The notes beneath the pieces were generated by a model. It was not told the origin of the DNA, did not search any database, and was given only the letters and a program-made list of their open reading frames with translations. The translations under genes and the position numbers were made by a program. Below, one piece after another: positions 44,699 to 53,870 of a DNA stretch of 64,000 nucleotides. This DNA comes from Streptomyces mutabilis. Lineage in GTDB: Bacteria > Actinomycetota > Actinomycetes > Streptomycetales > Streptomycetaceae. Within the stretch, counting starts at the first letter, position 1. Each line of letters opens with the position of its first letter. The DNA lies in NCBI RefSeq assembly GCF_014649815.1, contig NZ_BMTT01000013.1, positions 62,001 through 126,000 on the forward strand, given 5' to 3'.

Positions 44699-45784
44699 GT
44701 GGGGCAGCGCCCGACTCCGCAGCAGATGCCGGTCGTCGTACTCGCCGGATTCCTCGGCTCCGGAAAGACCACACTCCTCAACCACCTGCTGCACCGCAGC
44801 GGAGGCAGCCGGATCGGCGCCATCGTCAACGACTTCGGGTCGATCGAGATCGACGCGATGGCCGTGGCCGGCGCACTCGGCGACTCCACCGTGTCGCTCG
44901 GCAACGGGTGCCTGTGCTGCGCCGTCGACGCGAGTGAACTCGACGGATACCTGGAGCGGCTCGCCCGGCCCGAGGCCGGCATCGACGTCATCGTCATCGA
45001 GGCCAGCGGTCTCGCCGAGCCGCAGGAGCTGGTGCGCATGCTGCTGGCCAGCGAGCAGCCGCGGGTCGTCTACGGCGGGCTGGTCGAGGTCGTCGACGCC
45101 GCCGAGTTCGACGCCACGCGCGCGAAGCATCCCGAGATCGACCGGCACCTGGCGCTCGCCGACCTGGTCGTCGTCAACAAGACCGACCGGGCCCCGGACG
45201 CCGAGCGCGTGCTCGCGCTCGTCCGCTCGCTCACCGACCGCGCGGCCGTAGTGCCCGCGACCTACGGCCGCATCGATCCGGAGTTCCTCTACGACTGCCG
45301 CCCGAGCGAGGAACGCGTGGGGCAGCTGTCCTTCGACGACCTGCACGACCACTCCGCGCACGGTGCGTACGCCGAACACCTGCACGCGGCCTACGACACG
45401 CTGTCCTTCGTGTCCGACCTCCCGCTGGACCCGCGTGGGCTCATGCGTTTCCTCGACAGCCGGCCCGAGGGCCTGTACCGGATCAAGGGCTACGTCGACT
45501 TCGGGCCGTACGACTCGCGCAACCGGTACGCCGTCCACGCCGTCGGACGTTTCCTGCGCTTCTACCCCGAGCCCTGGCCCCCGGGCGAGGCCCGCCGCAC
45601 CCAGCTCGTCCTCATCGGCTCCGGCATCGACGCCGCCGCCCTCGGCGAGCAACTCGACGCGTGTCGCAGGGGCGCCGACGCCCCACCCGCCGACGAGCAC
45701 GGCATGTGGGGCGTCCTGCGCTACGTACCGGACCCCGAGGGAGCGGAGCGGAGCGGCGGCGAGGAGCCGCCGCTCATGCCCTGA
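44699..45784 (+). CDS. CobW/COG0523-family metal GTPase
   Basis: A 361-residue G3E GTPase, putative metallochaperone. The P-loop is LAGFLGSGKTTLLNHLL. The metal motif CxCC is in LGNGCLCCAVDASEL; VIEASGLAEPQELV is switch-like and VVNKTDRAPDAERVLA gives NKxD. The CobW C-terminal domain follows from PEGLYRIKGYVDFG, ending with RYAVHAVGRFLRFYPEPW. Such proteins supply zinc, cobalt or nitrile-hydratase metals; the specific client is unknown. I found no Zur-type palindrome upstream. GTG 44699 has AGAGAGAG about 8 nt before it. The stop lies 13 bp from that of convergent parC. Confidence 0.88.
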   Translation: MGQRPTPQQMPVVVLAGFLGSGKTTLLNHLLHRSGGSRIGAIVNDFGSIEIDAMAVAGALGDSTVSLGNGCLCCAVDASELDGYLERLARPEAGIDVIVIEASGLAEPQELVRMLLASEQPRVVYGGLVEVVDAAEFDATRAKHPEIDRHLALADLVVVNKTDRAPDAERVLALVRSLTDRAAVVPATYGRIDPEFLYDCRPSEERVGQLSFDDLHDHSAHGAYAEHLHAAYDTLSFVSDLPLDPRGLMRFLDSRPEGLYRIKGYVDFGPYDSRNRYAVHAVGRFLRFYPEPWPPGEARRTQLVLIGSGIDAAALGEQLDACRRGADAPPADEHGMWGVLRYVPDPEGAERSGGEEPPLMP

Positions 45785-45797
45785 CGCCGGGCCTCCG

Positions 45798-48254
45798 TCA
45801 GGCCGGTCCCGCCACCACCGACACCGTCTTCGGCAGCGACACGCCCGAGCCGTCGCGGCGCGGGTCGATCTCCGGGAGCTGGGCCGGTGAGCCGTTCTTC
45901 TGTGCGGCGAGCGCCGGGGTGGCGCCGGCCCAGGCGAAGGCCAGGCAGTCCTCGCCCTTCAGGAACCGCTGGCAGCGCACGCCGCCCGTGGCGCGGCCCT
46001 TGCGCGGGTACTGGTCGAAGGGGGTGAGCTTGGCCGTGGTCTGGACGGAGTCGTCCAGCGTGCCGCGCGAACCGGCCACCGTGAGGACCACCGCGTCCGC
46101 GGCCGGGTCCACCGCGGTGAAGGAGATGACCTTGACCCCCTCGGCGAGCTTGATGCCCGCCACGCCGCCCGCTGGCCGGCCCTGCGGACGGACCTGAGAA
46201 GCCTGGTAGCGCAGCAGTTGCGCGTCGTCGGTGACGAAGACCAGGTCCTCCTCGCCGGTGCGCAGCTCGGCGCCGCCGACGATCCGGTCGCCCTCCTTGA
46301 GGGTGATGACCTCCAGCTCGTCCTTGTTGGACGGGTAGTCGGGCACCACCCGCTTGACCACGCCCTGCTCCGTGCCGAGCGCCAGTCCCGGCGAGGACTC
46401 GTCCAGCGTGGTCAGACAGATGACCGTCTCGTCGTCCTCCAGGGACACGAACTCCGCCAGCGGCGCGCCGCCCGAGAGGTTCGGCGTCGGCATGGACTCG
46501 GGGAGCTGGGGCAGGTCCACCACGTTCACCCGCAGCAGCCGCCCGCCGGAGGTCACCACACCCACCTCGCCACGGGCCGTTGCCGGCACCGCCGAGACGA
46601 TCAGGTCGTGCTTGACCCGCTTGGCCTTGGCGTCCGTGACCAGGGGCTCGTCGTTCACGGTGCGTGCGAGCAGGCCGGTGGAGGACAGCAGGACCCGGCA
46701 GGGGTCGTCCGCCACCTGGAGCGGAACGGCGGCCACCGGGGCTCCGGACGACTCCAGCAGGACCGTACGGCGGTCGGTGCCGAACTTCTTGGCGATCGCG
46801 GCCAGTTCGGCCGAGACCAGCTTGCGCAGCTCCGCGTCCGAGTCGAGGATCCGGGTCAGCTCCTCGATCTCCGCGTTGAGGCGCTCCTTCTCGGCATCCA
46901 GCTCGATGCGGTCGTACTTGGTGAGCCGGCGCAGCGGGGTGTCCAGGATGTACTGGGTCTGGACCTCGCTCAGCGAGAAGCGCTCCATCAGGCGCTGCTT
47001 GGCCTGCGCGGAGTTCTCGCTGGAGCGGATGAGACGGATGACCTCGTCGATGTCCACCAGCGCGGTGAGCAGGCCCTCGACCAGGTGCAGGCGGTCCCGG
47101 CGCTTGCCGCGGCGGAATTCGCTGCGGCGGCGCACGACATTGAAGCGGTGGTCGAGGTAGACCTCCAGCAGCTCCTTGAGACCCAGGGTGAGGGGCTGAC
47201 CGTCCACCAGGGCGACGTTGTTGATGCCGAAGGACTCCTCCATCGGCGTCAGCTTGTACAGCTGTTCCAGGACCGCTTCGGGCACGAAGCCGTTCTTGAT
47301 CTCGATGACCAGGCGCAGACCGTGCTCGCGGTCGGTGAGGTCCTTGACGTCCGCGATGCCCTGGAGCTTCTTCGAACCGACCAGGTCCTTGATCTTCGCG
47401 ATGACCTTCTCGGGGCCGACCGCGAAGGGCAGCTCGGTGACGACGAGGCCCTTGCGGCGGGCCGTCACGGTCTCCACGGACACCGTCGCACGGATCTTGA
47501 ACGTGCCACGGCCCGTCTCGTAGGCGTCCCGGATGCCGGGCAGGCCGACGATCCGGCCACCGGTGGGCAGGTCGGGGCCGGGAACGTGCTTCATCAGCGC
47601 GTCGAGGTCGGCGTTCGGATGCCGGATCAGGTGCCGGGCGGCCGCGATGACCTCGCGCAGGTTGTGCGGCGGCATGTTCGTGGCCATGCCGACCGCGATG
47701 CCGGAGGCGCCGTTGACCAACAGGTTGGGGAAGGCGGCGGGCAGCGCCACCGGCTCCCGCTCCTGGCCGTCGTAGTTCGGGCCGAAGTCGACGGTGTCCT
47801 CGTCGATGGACTCCGTCATCAGGCCGGCGGCCTCGGCCATCCGGCACTCGGTGTACCGCATGGCGGCCGGCGGGTCGTCGTTGCCCAGCGAGCCGAAGTT
47901 GCCGTGGCCGTCCACCAGGGGCACGCGCATCGAGAAGGACTGGGCCATGCGCACCAGGGCGTCGTAGATCGACGCGTCGCCGTGCGGGTGCAGCTTGCCC
48001 ATGACCTCGCCGACGACGCGGGCGCACTTCACGTAGCCGCGCTCGGGCCGCAGGCCCATCTCGTTCATCTGGTAGACGATGCGGCGGTGCACCGGCTTGA
48101 GGCCGTCGCGGGCGTCCGGCAGTGCACGGGAGTAGATGACCGAGTACGCGTACTCGAGGAAGGAGCCCTGCATCTCGTCGACGACGTCGACGTCGAGGAT
48201 CTTCTCCTCGTACGGGTCGTCGGGCGGCGGGGTCTTCGTACTACGGCGGGCCAT
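45798..48254 (-). CDS. parC: DNA topoisomerase IV subunit A (ParC)
   Basis: An 818-residue type IIA topoisomerase cleavage subunit. The catalytic tyrosine is in [14 protein letters not shown]. The quinolone-resistance region [17 protein letters not shown] has the usual Ser/Tyr neighbourhood, with serine at the key position. [18 protein letters not shown] is the family signature, and [13 protein letters not shown] follows the tower region. The C-terminal part contains beta-pinwheel blades (for example [25 protein letters not shown] and [22 protein letters not shown]). ATG 48254 follows GGAG in the leader. It pairs with parE 10 kb away. A 9-3-9 palindrome lies 40 bp upstream of the start. Confidence 0.95.
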   Translation of the reverse strand: MARRSTKTPPPDDPYEEKILDVDVVDEMQGSFLEYAYSVIYSRALPDARDGLKPVHRRIVYQMNEMGLRPERGYVKCARVVGEVMGKLHPHGDASIYDALVRMAQSFSMRVPLVDGHGNFGSLGNDDPPAAMRYTECRMAEAAGLMTESIDEDTVDFGPNYDGQEREPVALPAAFPNLLVNGASGIAVGMATNMPPHNLREVIAAARHLIRHPNADLDALMKHVPGPDLPTGGRIVGLPGIRDAYETGRGTFKIRATVSVETVTARRKGLVVTELPFAVGPEKVIAKIKDLVGSKKLQGIADVKDLTDREHGLRLVIEIKNGFVPEAVLEQLYKLTPMEESFGINNVALVDGQPLTLGLKELLEVYLDHRFNVVRRRSEFRRGKRRDRLHLVEGLLTALVDIDEVIRLIRSSENSAQAKQRLMERFSLSEVQTQYILDTPLRRLTKYDRIELDAEKERLNAEIEELTRILDSDAELRKLVSAELAAIAKKFGTDRRTVLLESSGAPVAAVPLQVADDPCRVLLSSTGLLARTVNDEPLVTDAKAKRVKHDLIVSAVPATARGEVGVVTSGGRLLRVNVVDLPQLPESMPTPNLSGGAPLAEFVSLEDDETVICLTTLDESSPGLALGTEQGVVKRVVPDYPSNKDELEVITLKEGDRIVGGAELRTGEEDLVFVTDDAQLLRYQASQVRPQGRPAGGVAGIKLAEGVKVISFTAVDPAADAVVLTVAGSRGTLDDSVQTTAKLTPFDQYPRKGRATGGVRCQRFLKGEDCLAFAWAGATPALAAQKNGSPAQLPEIDPRRDGSGVSLPKTVSVVAGPA

Positions 48255-48293
48255 CGCTGCCGGCTCCTTGCTGAAGCGTGAACGGTGATCTGA

Positions 48294-48314
48294 CGCGGTC
48301 CATTCTGGACCGCG
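48294..48314. promoter_or_regulatory. 21-bp palindrome upstream of parC
   Basis: CGCGGTCCA-TTC-TGGACCGCG is a perfect 9-bp inverted repeat with a 3-nt centre, beginning 40 bp before the parC start codon and 249 bp before the M16 peptidase start. The short centre is unlike a terminator loop, and the place suits an operator over the parC promoter. I do not recognise the consensus. Confidence 0.5.
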
Positions 48315-48562
48315 GCACTGACAGCGACCGACCAGGACCCGTCACGGGCTGCCCGGCCCGGCGCTGCCCGCAGGGTACGCCCTCGTCCCACGCTCTCGTT
48401 CCCGGGCCGCCAACCCGTTCTCGCTCTCGGCGTACGGGGTCCGGGAACTCCACCGGTGTCCCGCACGCTTGCATACAGTGGCAGGACCGGCGGAATTCCG
48501 CAGTTCCGCCCGACGATTCCACCCGGCTGAACACTCAGCATTCCGCGATCGAAGGGACGTAC

Positions 48563-49915
48563 ATGCCCATGGGTCACACGGCCACAGCCCAGGCAGACTC
48601 CGGCGGCCTGACAGCGACCGAGCACCGCCTGGCCAACGGCCTGCGCGTGGTGCTCTCCGAGGACCACCTGACCCCGGTCGCGGCGGTCTGCCTCTGGTAC
48701 GACGTGGGTTCGCGCCACGAAGTCAAGGGGCGTACCGGCCTGGCTCACCTTTTCGAGCACCTCATGTTCCAGGGCTCCGCCCAGGTCAAGGGCAACGGCC
48801 ACTTCGAACTGGTGCAGGGCGCCGGCGGCTCGCTCAACGGGACCACCAGCTTCGAGCGCACCAACTACTTCGAGACCATGCCCGCCCACCAGCTGGAGCT
48901 CGCCCTCTGGCTGGAGGCCGACCGCATGGGCTCCCTGCTGTCCGCACTGGACGACGAGTCCATGGAGAACCAGCGGGACGTCGTCAAGAACGAGCGCCGC
49001 CAGCGCTACGACAACGTGCCCTACGGCACCGCGTTCGAGAAGCTCACCGCCCTCGCCTACCCGGAGGGCCACCCCTACCACCACACACCGATCGGTTCGA
49101 TGGCCGACCTGGACGCCGCGACCCTGGAGGACGCGCGGGCGTTCTTCCGAACCTACTACGCGCCGAACAACGCGGTGCTGTCGGTCGTCGGCGACATCGA
49201 CCCCGAGCAGACGCTCGCCTGGATCGAGAGGTACTTCGGCTCCATCCCCTCGCACGACGGCAAGCAGCCCCCGCGGGACGGTTCGCTGCCGGACATCATG
49301 GGCGAGCAGCTGCGTGAGGTCGTCGAGGAGGAGGTCCCGGCCCGCGCCCTGATGGCGGCCTACCGCCTGCCGGAGGACGGCACGCGCGCGTGCGACGCGG
49401 CCGACCTGGCCCTCACCGTCCTCGGCGGCGGCGAGTCCTCCCGCCTGTACAACCGGCTGGTACGGCGCGACCGCACGGCCGTCGCCGCCGGGTTCGGGCT
49501 GCTGCGGCTCGCCGGGGCGCCCTCACTGGGGTGGCTGGACGTGAAGACGTCCGGTGACGTCGAGGTGCCGGCCATCGAGACCGCCATCGACGAGGAGCTC
49601 GCCCGGTTCGCCGAGGAGGGCCCCACGGCCGAGGAGATGGAGCGCGCCCAGGCCCAGCTGGAGCGCGAGTGGCTGGACCGCCTGGGCACGGTCGCGGGCC
49701 GCGCCGACGAACTGTGCCGGTACGCCGTCCTGTTCGGCGACCCGCAACTGGCCCTCACCGCCGTGCAGCGGGTGCTGGAAGTGACCGCCGAGGAGGTCCA
49801 GGAGGTCGCCAAGACCCGCCTGCGCCCCGACAACCGCGCGGTGCTCGTCTACGAGCCCACGGCCCCCGCTGACGAGAACGACGCCACCGACGAGAACGAG
49901 GAGGCGGCCAAGTGA
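48563..49915 (+). CDS. M16-family zinc metallopeptidase (catalytic member of pair)
   Basis: A 450-residue M16 peptidase. The inverted zinc motif HxxEH is in GLAHLFEHLMFQGS, and the second glutamate about 76 residues later is in NQRDVVKNERRQRYDN, so all ligands are present. RHEVKGRTG and the C-terminal glycine/arginine loop (VLGGGESSRLYNRLVRRDR) also fit. It should degrade small peptides inside a closed chamber together with the next gene product. ATG 48563 follows GAAGGGA; ATG 48569 is a near alternative. The next gene overlaps its stop by 4 nt. It is divergent from parC. Confidence 0.92.
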   Translation: MPMGHTATAQADSGGLTATEHRLANGLRVVLSEDHLTPVAAVCLWYDVGSRHEVKGRTGLAHLFEHLMFQGSAQVKGNGHFELVQGAGGSLNGTTSFERTNYFETMPAHQLELALWLEADRMGSLLSALDDESMENQRDVVKNERRQRYDNVPYGTAFEKLTALAYPEGHPYHHTPIGSMADLDAATLEDARAFFRTYYAPNNAVLSVVGDIDPEQTLAWIERYFGSIPSHDGKQPPRDGSLPDIMGEQLREVVEEEVPARALMAAYRLPEDGTRACDAADLALTVLGGGESSRLYNRLVRRDRTAVAAGFGLLRLAGAPSLGWLDVKTSGDVEVPAIETAIDEELARFAEEGPTAEEMERAQAQLEREWLDRLGTVAGRADELCRYAVLFGDPQLALTAVQRVLEVTAEEVQEVAKTRLRPDNRAVLVYEPTAPADENDATDENEEAAK

Positions 49916-51300
49916 CCGAGTTCGCCACCATGGACTTCCACCCCCAGCCGCAGGCCGGCGAGCCCAAGCCGTGGGCGTTCCCCGCCCCCGAGCGCAGCAG
50001 CCTCGACAACGGCCTCACCGTGCTGCGCTGCCACCGCCCCGGTCAGCAGGTCGTCGCCGTCGAGGTGCTTCTGGACGCGCCCCTGGACGCCGAGCCGGCC
50101 GGACTCGACGGCGTCGCCACCATCATGGCGCGCGCCTTCTCCGAGGGCACCGACAAGCACTCCGCCGAGGAGTTCGCCGCCGAACTGGAGCGCTGCGGCG
50201 CCACCCTCGACGCGCTCGCCGACCACCCCGGTGTCCGGCTGAGCCTGGAGGTGCCCGCCTCGCGCCTGGCCAAGGCCCTCGGCCTGCTCGCCGACGCCCT
50301 CAGGGCGCCCGCCTTCGCGGACGGCGAGGTCGAACGCCTGGTCCGCAACCGGCTCGACGAGATCCCGCACGAGCTGGCCAACCCGGCCCGCCGCGCGGCA
50401 AAGGAGCTGTCCAAGGAGCTGTTCCCGGCCGGCACGCGCATGTCGCGCCCGCGCCAGGGCACCGAGGAGACGGTGGCGGACATCGACTCCGCCGCCGTAC
50501 GGACCTTCTACGAGAAGCACGTCCGCCCCGCCACGGCCACCGCCGTGGTCGTCGGCGACCTCACCGGCGTCGACCTCGACGCGCTGCTCGGCGACACCCT
50601 GGGCGCGTGGACCGGCTCCGCCGCCGAGCCTCGCCCGGTGCCCCCGGTGACCGCCGACGACCGGGGCCGCGTCGTCATCGTGGACCGCCCCGGAGCCGTC
50701 CAGACGCAGCTGCTGATCGGCCGCACCGGCTCCGACCGGCACGACCGGGTCTGGCCCGCTCAGGTCCTCGGCACCTACTGCCTCGGCGGTACCCTCACCT
50801 CCCGCCTGGACCGCGTCCTGCGCGAGGAGAAGGGCTACACCTACGGAGTCCGGGCGTTCGGGCAGGTCCTGCGCTCCGCTCCCGACGGCACGGGCGCCGC
50901 GATGCTCGCCATCAGCGGTTCCGTCGACACCCCCAACACCGGCCCGGCCTTGCAGGACCTGTGGACGGTGCTGCGCACGCTCGCGGAGGGCGGACTCACC
51001 GACGCCGAGCGCGACGTCGCCGTGCAGAACCTGGTGGGTGTGGCACCGCTGAAGTACGAGACGGCGGCGGCCGTGGCGAGCACGCTCGCCGACCAGGTCG
51101 AGCAGCACCTGCCCGACGACTACCAGGCCACGCTCTACCGCCAACTCGCCGCCACGGGCACCGTGGAGGCCACGGCGGCGGTCGTGAACGCCTTCCCGGT
51201 GGACCGTCTGGTGACGGTCCTCGTCGGTGACGCAGCGCAGATCAAGGCACCTGTCGAGGCCCTCGGCATCGGTGAAGTCACCGTGGTGGCGGCCGAGTAG
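49912..51300 (+). CDS. M16-family peptidase homologue without zinc motif (partner subunit)
   Basis: A 462-residue M16 homologue. Where the active partner has HLFEH, this protein reads GVATIMARAFSEGTDKHS, so the HxxEH motif is lost. It keeps the substrate-binding C-terminal half, including CLGGTLTSRLDRVLREEKGYTYGVRAFG. In bacterial and mitochondrial M16B pairs an inactive subunit forms the cavity with the active one. The GTG overlaps the previous stop (GTGA), which couples translation and favours equal amounts. A strong terminator follows. Confidence 0.9.
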   Translation: MTEFATMDFHPQPQAGEPKPWAFPAPERSSLDNGLTVLRCHRPGQQVVAVEVLLDAPLDAEPAGLDGVATIMARAFSEGTDKHSAEEFAAELERCGATLDALADHPGVRLSLEVPASRLAKALGLLADALRAPAFADGEVERLVRNRLDEIPHELANPARRAAKELSKELFPAGTRMSRPRQGTEETVADIDSAAVRTFYEKHVRPATATAVVVGDLTGVDLDALLGDTLGAWTGSAAEPRPVPPVTADDRGRVVIVDRPGAVQTQLLIGRTGSDRHDRVWPAQVLGTYCLGGTLTSRLDRVLREEKGYTYGVRAFGQVLRSAPDGTGAAMLAISGSVDTPNTGPALQDLWTVLRTLAEGGLTDAERDVAVQNLVGVAPLKYETAAAVASTLADQVEQHLPDDYQATLYRQLAATGTVEATAAVVNAFPVDRLVTVLVGDAAQIKAPVEALGIGEVTVVAAE

Positions 51301-51314
51301 CGGCACCCGCGCGT

Positions 51315-51350
51315 GGTGGCCCTGGTGACCCGAGTGTCACCAGGGCCACC
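51315..51350 (+). terminator. Perfect 15-bp hairpin terminator after the M16 pair
   Basis: GGTGGCCCTGGTGAC (51315-51329) and GTCACCAGGGCCACC (51336-51350) pair exactly around a 6-nt loop and are followed by GTTTGT. It ends the M16 operon and precedes the riboswitch-controlled peptidase. Confidence 0.88.
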
Positions 51351-51497
51351 GTTTGTCCGATTTGAAGTGGAGGCTGCCTGTCTGTCCTGTGGCATGCGCT
51401 ACAAAAGCCTTGTCGGGTTTGAGGATTGGAGACAGCCGCGTTTAGCGTCTTCCGGGCTGTTCGTCAGGCAGTACGCCGCACCCGCGGCACCGGACAG

Positions 51498-51656
51498 TCA
51501 TCGCCGAGTCCCCGTACGGCGCGAGCCAGGGGAGCCGGGGACCCATTGCAGTCCCTGGGGTGAATCGGACGCCCGCGCGTGCAGCGAGGGGGTCCGTAGG
51601 AGACCTTCCTGCTCCGAACCCGTCAGCTAACCCGGTAGGCGAGAGGGAAGGAAAGG
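51498..51656 (+). promoter_or_regulatory. ydaO/yuaA-type c-di-AMP riboswitch
   Basis: The conserved blocks of the ydaO motif appear in order: CGCGAGCCAGGGGAGCCGGGG, read as two adjoining parts (51530-51550), then TGGGGTGAATC (51566-51576), CTGCTCCGAACCCGTCAGC (51609-51627) and CTAACCCGGTAGGCGAG (51627-51643). CGCC at 51502-51505 can pair with GGCG at 51638-51641 to close the outer stem. The element ends 12 nt before the M23 peptidase ATG, close enough to control elongation or ribosome access. In Streptomyces this riboswitch class sits before cell-wall-lytic genes such as rpfA; c-di-AMP binding turns expression off. Confidence 0.92.
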
Positions 51657-51668
51657 ACCAGCCTCTAC

Positions 51669-52433
51669 ATGGCGTTCACGCGCGCCACCGGGAAGCACCG
51701 CCGTCCCAGCCGGATGCACCGCACCACCGCCCGCGCGGCGGGCGTCGCGGCCCTCGCCACCACCGGCGTCGTCGGCACCCTCGCGGCACCGGCGCTCGCC
51801 GCCGAGCCCGAGGCGGAGCAGACCGGGATCACGCCGGTCGTCAGCATCGGCGATTCCGTGGCCGACGAGATCGACGCCCAGGCCGCCGCCCAGAAGCAGG
51901 CAGCCCTGGACGCCGCTGCCCGTGAGGCGGCCCAGGAGGCCGCGCGCGAGCGGGCCGCCGAGGCGGCCGAGGAGGCGCGCGAGGCCAAGGAGCGCGCCGC
52001 ACGCGAGGCGGAGCGCAAGCGCCTCAACACCTTCGTGACCCCGATCACCGCCTCATACGTCTCCACCGCCTACCGGGCCGGCAGCTCCCTGTGGTCCTCC
52101 GGCAGCCACACCGGCATCGACTTCCACGCCTCCAGCGGTACGTCCGTGCACGCGGTCGGCGTCGGCACCGTCGTCGAGGCCGGCTGGGGCGGGGCGTACG
52201 GCAACCAGGTCGTGATCAAGATGCACGACGGCACCTACACGCAGTACGGCCACCTGTCGTCCATCGGGGTCTCGGTGGGCCAGTCCGTCTCCGCCGGCCA
52301 GCAGATCGGCCTCTCCGGTGCCACCGGCAACGTCACCGGACCGCACCTGCACTTCGAGGCCCGTACGAGCCCCGAGTACGGCTCGGACATCGACCCCGTG
52401 GCCTACCTCCGCTCCCACGGCGTGAACGTCTGA
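51669..52433 (+). CDS. Secreted M23-family (LytM-like) peptidoglycan endopeptidase
   Basis: A 254-residue secreted protein. The signal peptide has basic residues 1-21, a hydrophobic core and an ALA-type cleavage near residue 44. Residues 65-118 form an Ala/Glu/Arg-rich coiled coil (AAAREAAQEAARERAAEA). The peptidase M23 domain has zinc ligands His147 and Asp151 (SHTGIDFH) and His228 in GPHLHFE, with His195 (QYGHL) and His226 catalytic. It probably cuts peptide cross-links in peptidoglycan; the coiled coil may regulate or anchor it. The c-di-AMP riboswitch upstream ties its expression to osmotic state, germination or growth phase. GAAGGAAAGGA lies just before the ATG. Confidence 0.93.
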   Translation: MAFTRATGKHRRPSRMHRTTARAAGVAALATTGVVGTLAAPALAAEPEAEQTGITPVVSIGDSVADEIDAQAAAQKQAALDAAAREAAQEAARERAAEAAEEAREAKERAAREAERKRLNTFVTPITASYVSTAYRAGSSLWSSGSHTGIDFHASSGTSVHAVGVGTVVEAGWGGAYGNQVVIKMHDGTYTQYGHLSSIGVSVGQSVSAGQQIGLSGATGNVTGPHLHFEARTSPEYGSDIDPVAYLRSHGVNV

Positions 52434-52499
52434 CGGCGACCGGGCCTCGGAACGCGCGATGACGACCGGGCATCCGAACGTCTGACGACGGCAAGGCAT

Positions 52500-52532
52500 C
52501 GAAAGCCCCGGCTCCTCGAGCCGGGGCTTTCG
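52500..52532 (+). terminator. Perfect 15-bp hairpin terminator after the M23 peptidase gene
   Basis: CGAAAGCCCCGGCTC (52500-52514) and GAGCCGGGGCTTTCG (52518-52532) pair exactly with a 3-nt loop, followed by TATTTCC. It lies 66 bp after the stop codon. Confidence 0.88.
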
Positions 52533-52701
52533 TATTTCCACGTGCGGTCCGGATTGCCGCGTGCGGTCCGGGCCCACGGCCGCTGTCCAAAAAGCGTCCA
52601 TGGAATCCGACCCGCCGCCGCGAAATCGGCTTGACTGGCCTAGAGTCACTGAACAGGCGTCAATCATCGACGTTTCACGGGGATTATGGCGGAGGTCGGG
52701 C

Positions 52702-53352
52702 ATGCGCATTCCGGCGAACTCGCTGTGCACGGCGATCCGGGACGACATCGTCGCCGGCGTCCACGGCCGCGGCGGCCGCCTCACCGAGGAAATCCTCGCC
52801 CGCCGCTACGGGGTCTCCCGCGTCCCCGTCCGCGAGGCCCTGCGTACGCTGGAGGCCGAGGGCTTCGTGGTGACCCGGCGGCACGCGGGCGCGTGCGTCG
52901 CGGAACCCACCGAAGAGGAGGCCGCCGACCTGCTGGAGACCCGTACGCTTCTGGAACCCCTCGGCGCCGCACGGGCCGCCCGGCGCCGCACCGAAGCCCA
53001 CCTCAAGGTGCTGCGCGGGCTGGTAAGGCTGGGGCAGGACCGCGCCAGGCAGGGGCGCATCGACGACCTGCGCGCACTGGACGGGTGGTTCCACGAGACC
53101 CTCGCCCAGGCCGCCGGCAGCCCTTCTTTGACGGCGCTGCTGACCCAACTGCGGCACAAGATCGCCTGGCTGTACGTCGTGGCCGCGCCGGCCGATCCGG
53201 CGGAGTGCTGGGTGGAGCACGGCGCGATCACCGACGCGGTGGCCCGGGGTGACGGTGAGCGGGCGCGGGCCCTCACGGCGCTGCACACCGAGCGGTCCGC
53301 CGCGGTGCACCGGCTCCGGTTCGCCTCCGGGGCCGAACGGACGGTGGGGTGA
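52702..53352 (+). CDS. GntR/FadR-family transcriptional regulator
   Basis: A 216-residue regulator. The winged helix occupies residues 5-70 (SLCTAIRDDIVAGVHGRGGRL, EILARRYGVSRVPVREALRTLEAEGFVVTRR). The FCD domain follows, with LLETRTLLEPLGAARAARRR and the metal or ligand histidines in LDGWFHETLAQAAGSPSL and VEHGAITDAVARGDGERA. Such proteins sense carboxylates or sugar acids. The ATG at 52702 has GGAGG 6 nt upstream; in-frame upstream codons from 52561 lack one. CGTC-AATCATC-GACG (52655-52669) near the promoter might be its own operator. The target is unknown; the nearest genes are the M23 peptidase and ptsH. Confidence 0.87.
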   Translation: MRIPANSLCTAIRDDIVAGVHGRGGRLTEEILARRYGVSRVPVREALRTLEAEGFVVTRRHAGACVAEPTEEEAADLLETRTLLEPLGAARAARRRTEAHLKVLRGLVRLGQDRARQGRIDDLRALDGWFHETLAQAAGSPSLTALLTQLRHKIAWLYVVAAPADPAECWVEHGAITDAVARGDGERARALTALHTERSAAVHRLRFASGAERTVG

Positions 53353-53498
53353 GGAATTCGCAACGTGCCGTAAACACGCCGAGTCTGCTTCCTTAACGCG
53401 GAGGACGTATACAAGAGTCTGATTCGAGGGTGTTTTCCGCTGTCGCCGAAACTCCTTCCGAAAACGGATCGCGGGTTCGCGGATACGGAAAAGGAAAA

Positions 53499-53523
53499 GC
53501 CCGCCCGGGTGTTCCGGGCGGGC
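53499..53523 (-). terminator. Intrinsic terminator of ptsH with U-run
   Basis: GCCCGCCCGG (53499-53508) and CCGGGCGGGC (53514-53523) pair exactly; on the minus strand the hairpin is followed by TTTTCCTTTTCC. It lies 33 bp past the ptsH stop and is the only hairpin in the window with a good U-rich tail. Confidence 0.9.
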
Positions 53524-53556
53524 CCTTCGGTGTGGCCGGTTCCGTCGGTCAGACGG

Positions 53557-53838
53557 TCAGACGGTTTCGGGAAGCTCCTCGAGCCCCTCGGAGACCAGCT
53601 TCGCCAGCCGGTCGAGGGCGGCGTCCGCGCCCTCGGCGTCGGAAGCGAGGACGATCTCCTCGCCGCCCTGGGCGCCGAGGCCGAGGACGGCCAGCATGGA
53701 GGCCGCGTTGACGGGGGAGCCGTCGGCCTTGGCGATCGTCACCGGGACGCCTGTGGCCGTGGCGGCTCGGACGAAGATGGAGGCGGGGCGGGCGTGGAGG
53801 CCCTCGGCCCAGCCGACGTTGACGCGGCGCTCAGCCAT
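53557..53838 (-). CDS. ptsH: Phosphocarrier protein HPr
   Basis: A 93-residue HPr, the phosphate carrier of the sugar phosphotransferase system between EI and the EIIA proteins. Phospho-accepting His15 lies in EGLHARPASIF. The regulatory serine region is VNAASMLAVLGLGAQGGEE, with Ser47. In Streptomyces, PTS substrates include N-acetylglucosamine, which links chitin use to development. Two DasR-type sites lie 33-63 bp upstream of the start. The ATG has AAGGG upstream. The gene is followed by an intrinsic terminator, so it is monocistronic. Confidence 0.95.
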   Translation of the reverse strand: MAERRVNVGWAEGLHARPASIFVRAATATGVPVTIAKADGSPVNAASMLAVLGLGAQGGEEIVLASDAEGADAALDRLAKLVSEGLEELPETV

Positions 53839-53870
53839 GTGATGCTGCCCTTCAGGTGTTCAAGGTTTCA

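Noticed and set aside
46218-48281. 687-residue plus-strand frame opposite parC
   Set aside because: It is a Gly/Val/His/Asp-rich shadow of parC; long antisense frames are common in very GC-rich coding DNA.
51400-51480. Possible tRNA or small RNA gene upstream of the riboswitch
   Set aside because: No cloverleaf or TTCGA-type T-loop could be formed; the stretch is better explained as promoter sequence for the riboswitch transcript.
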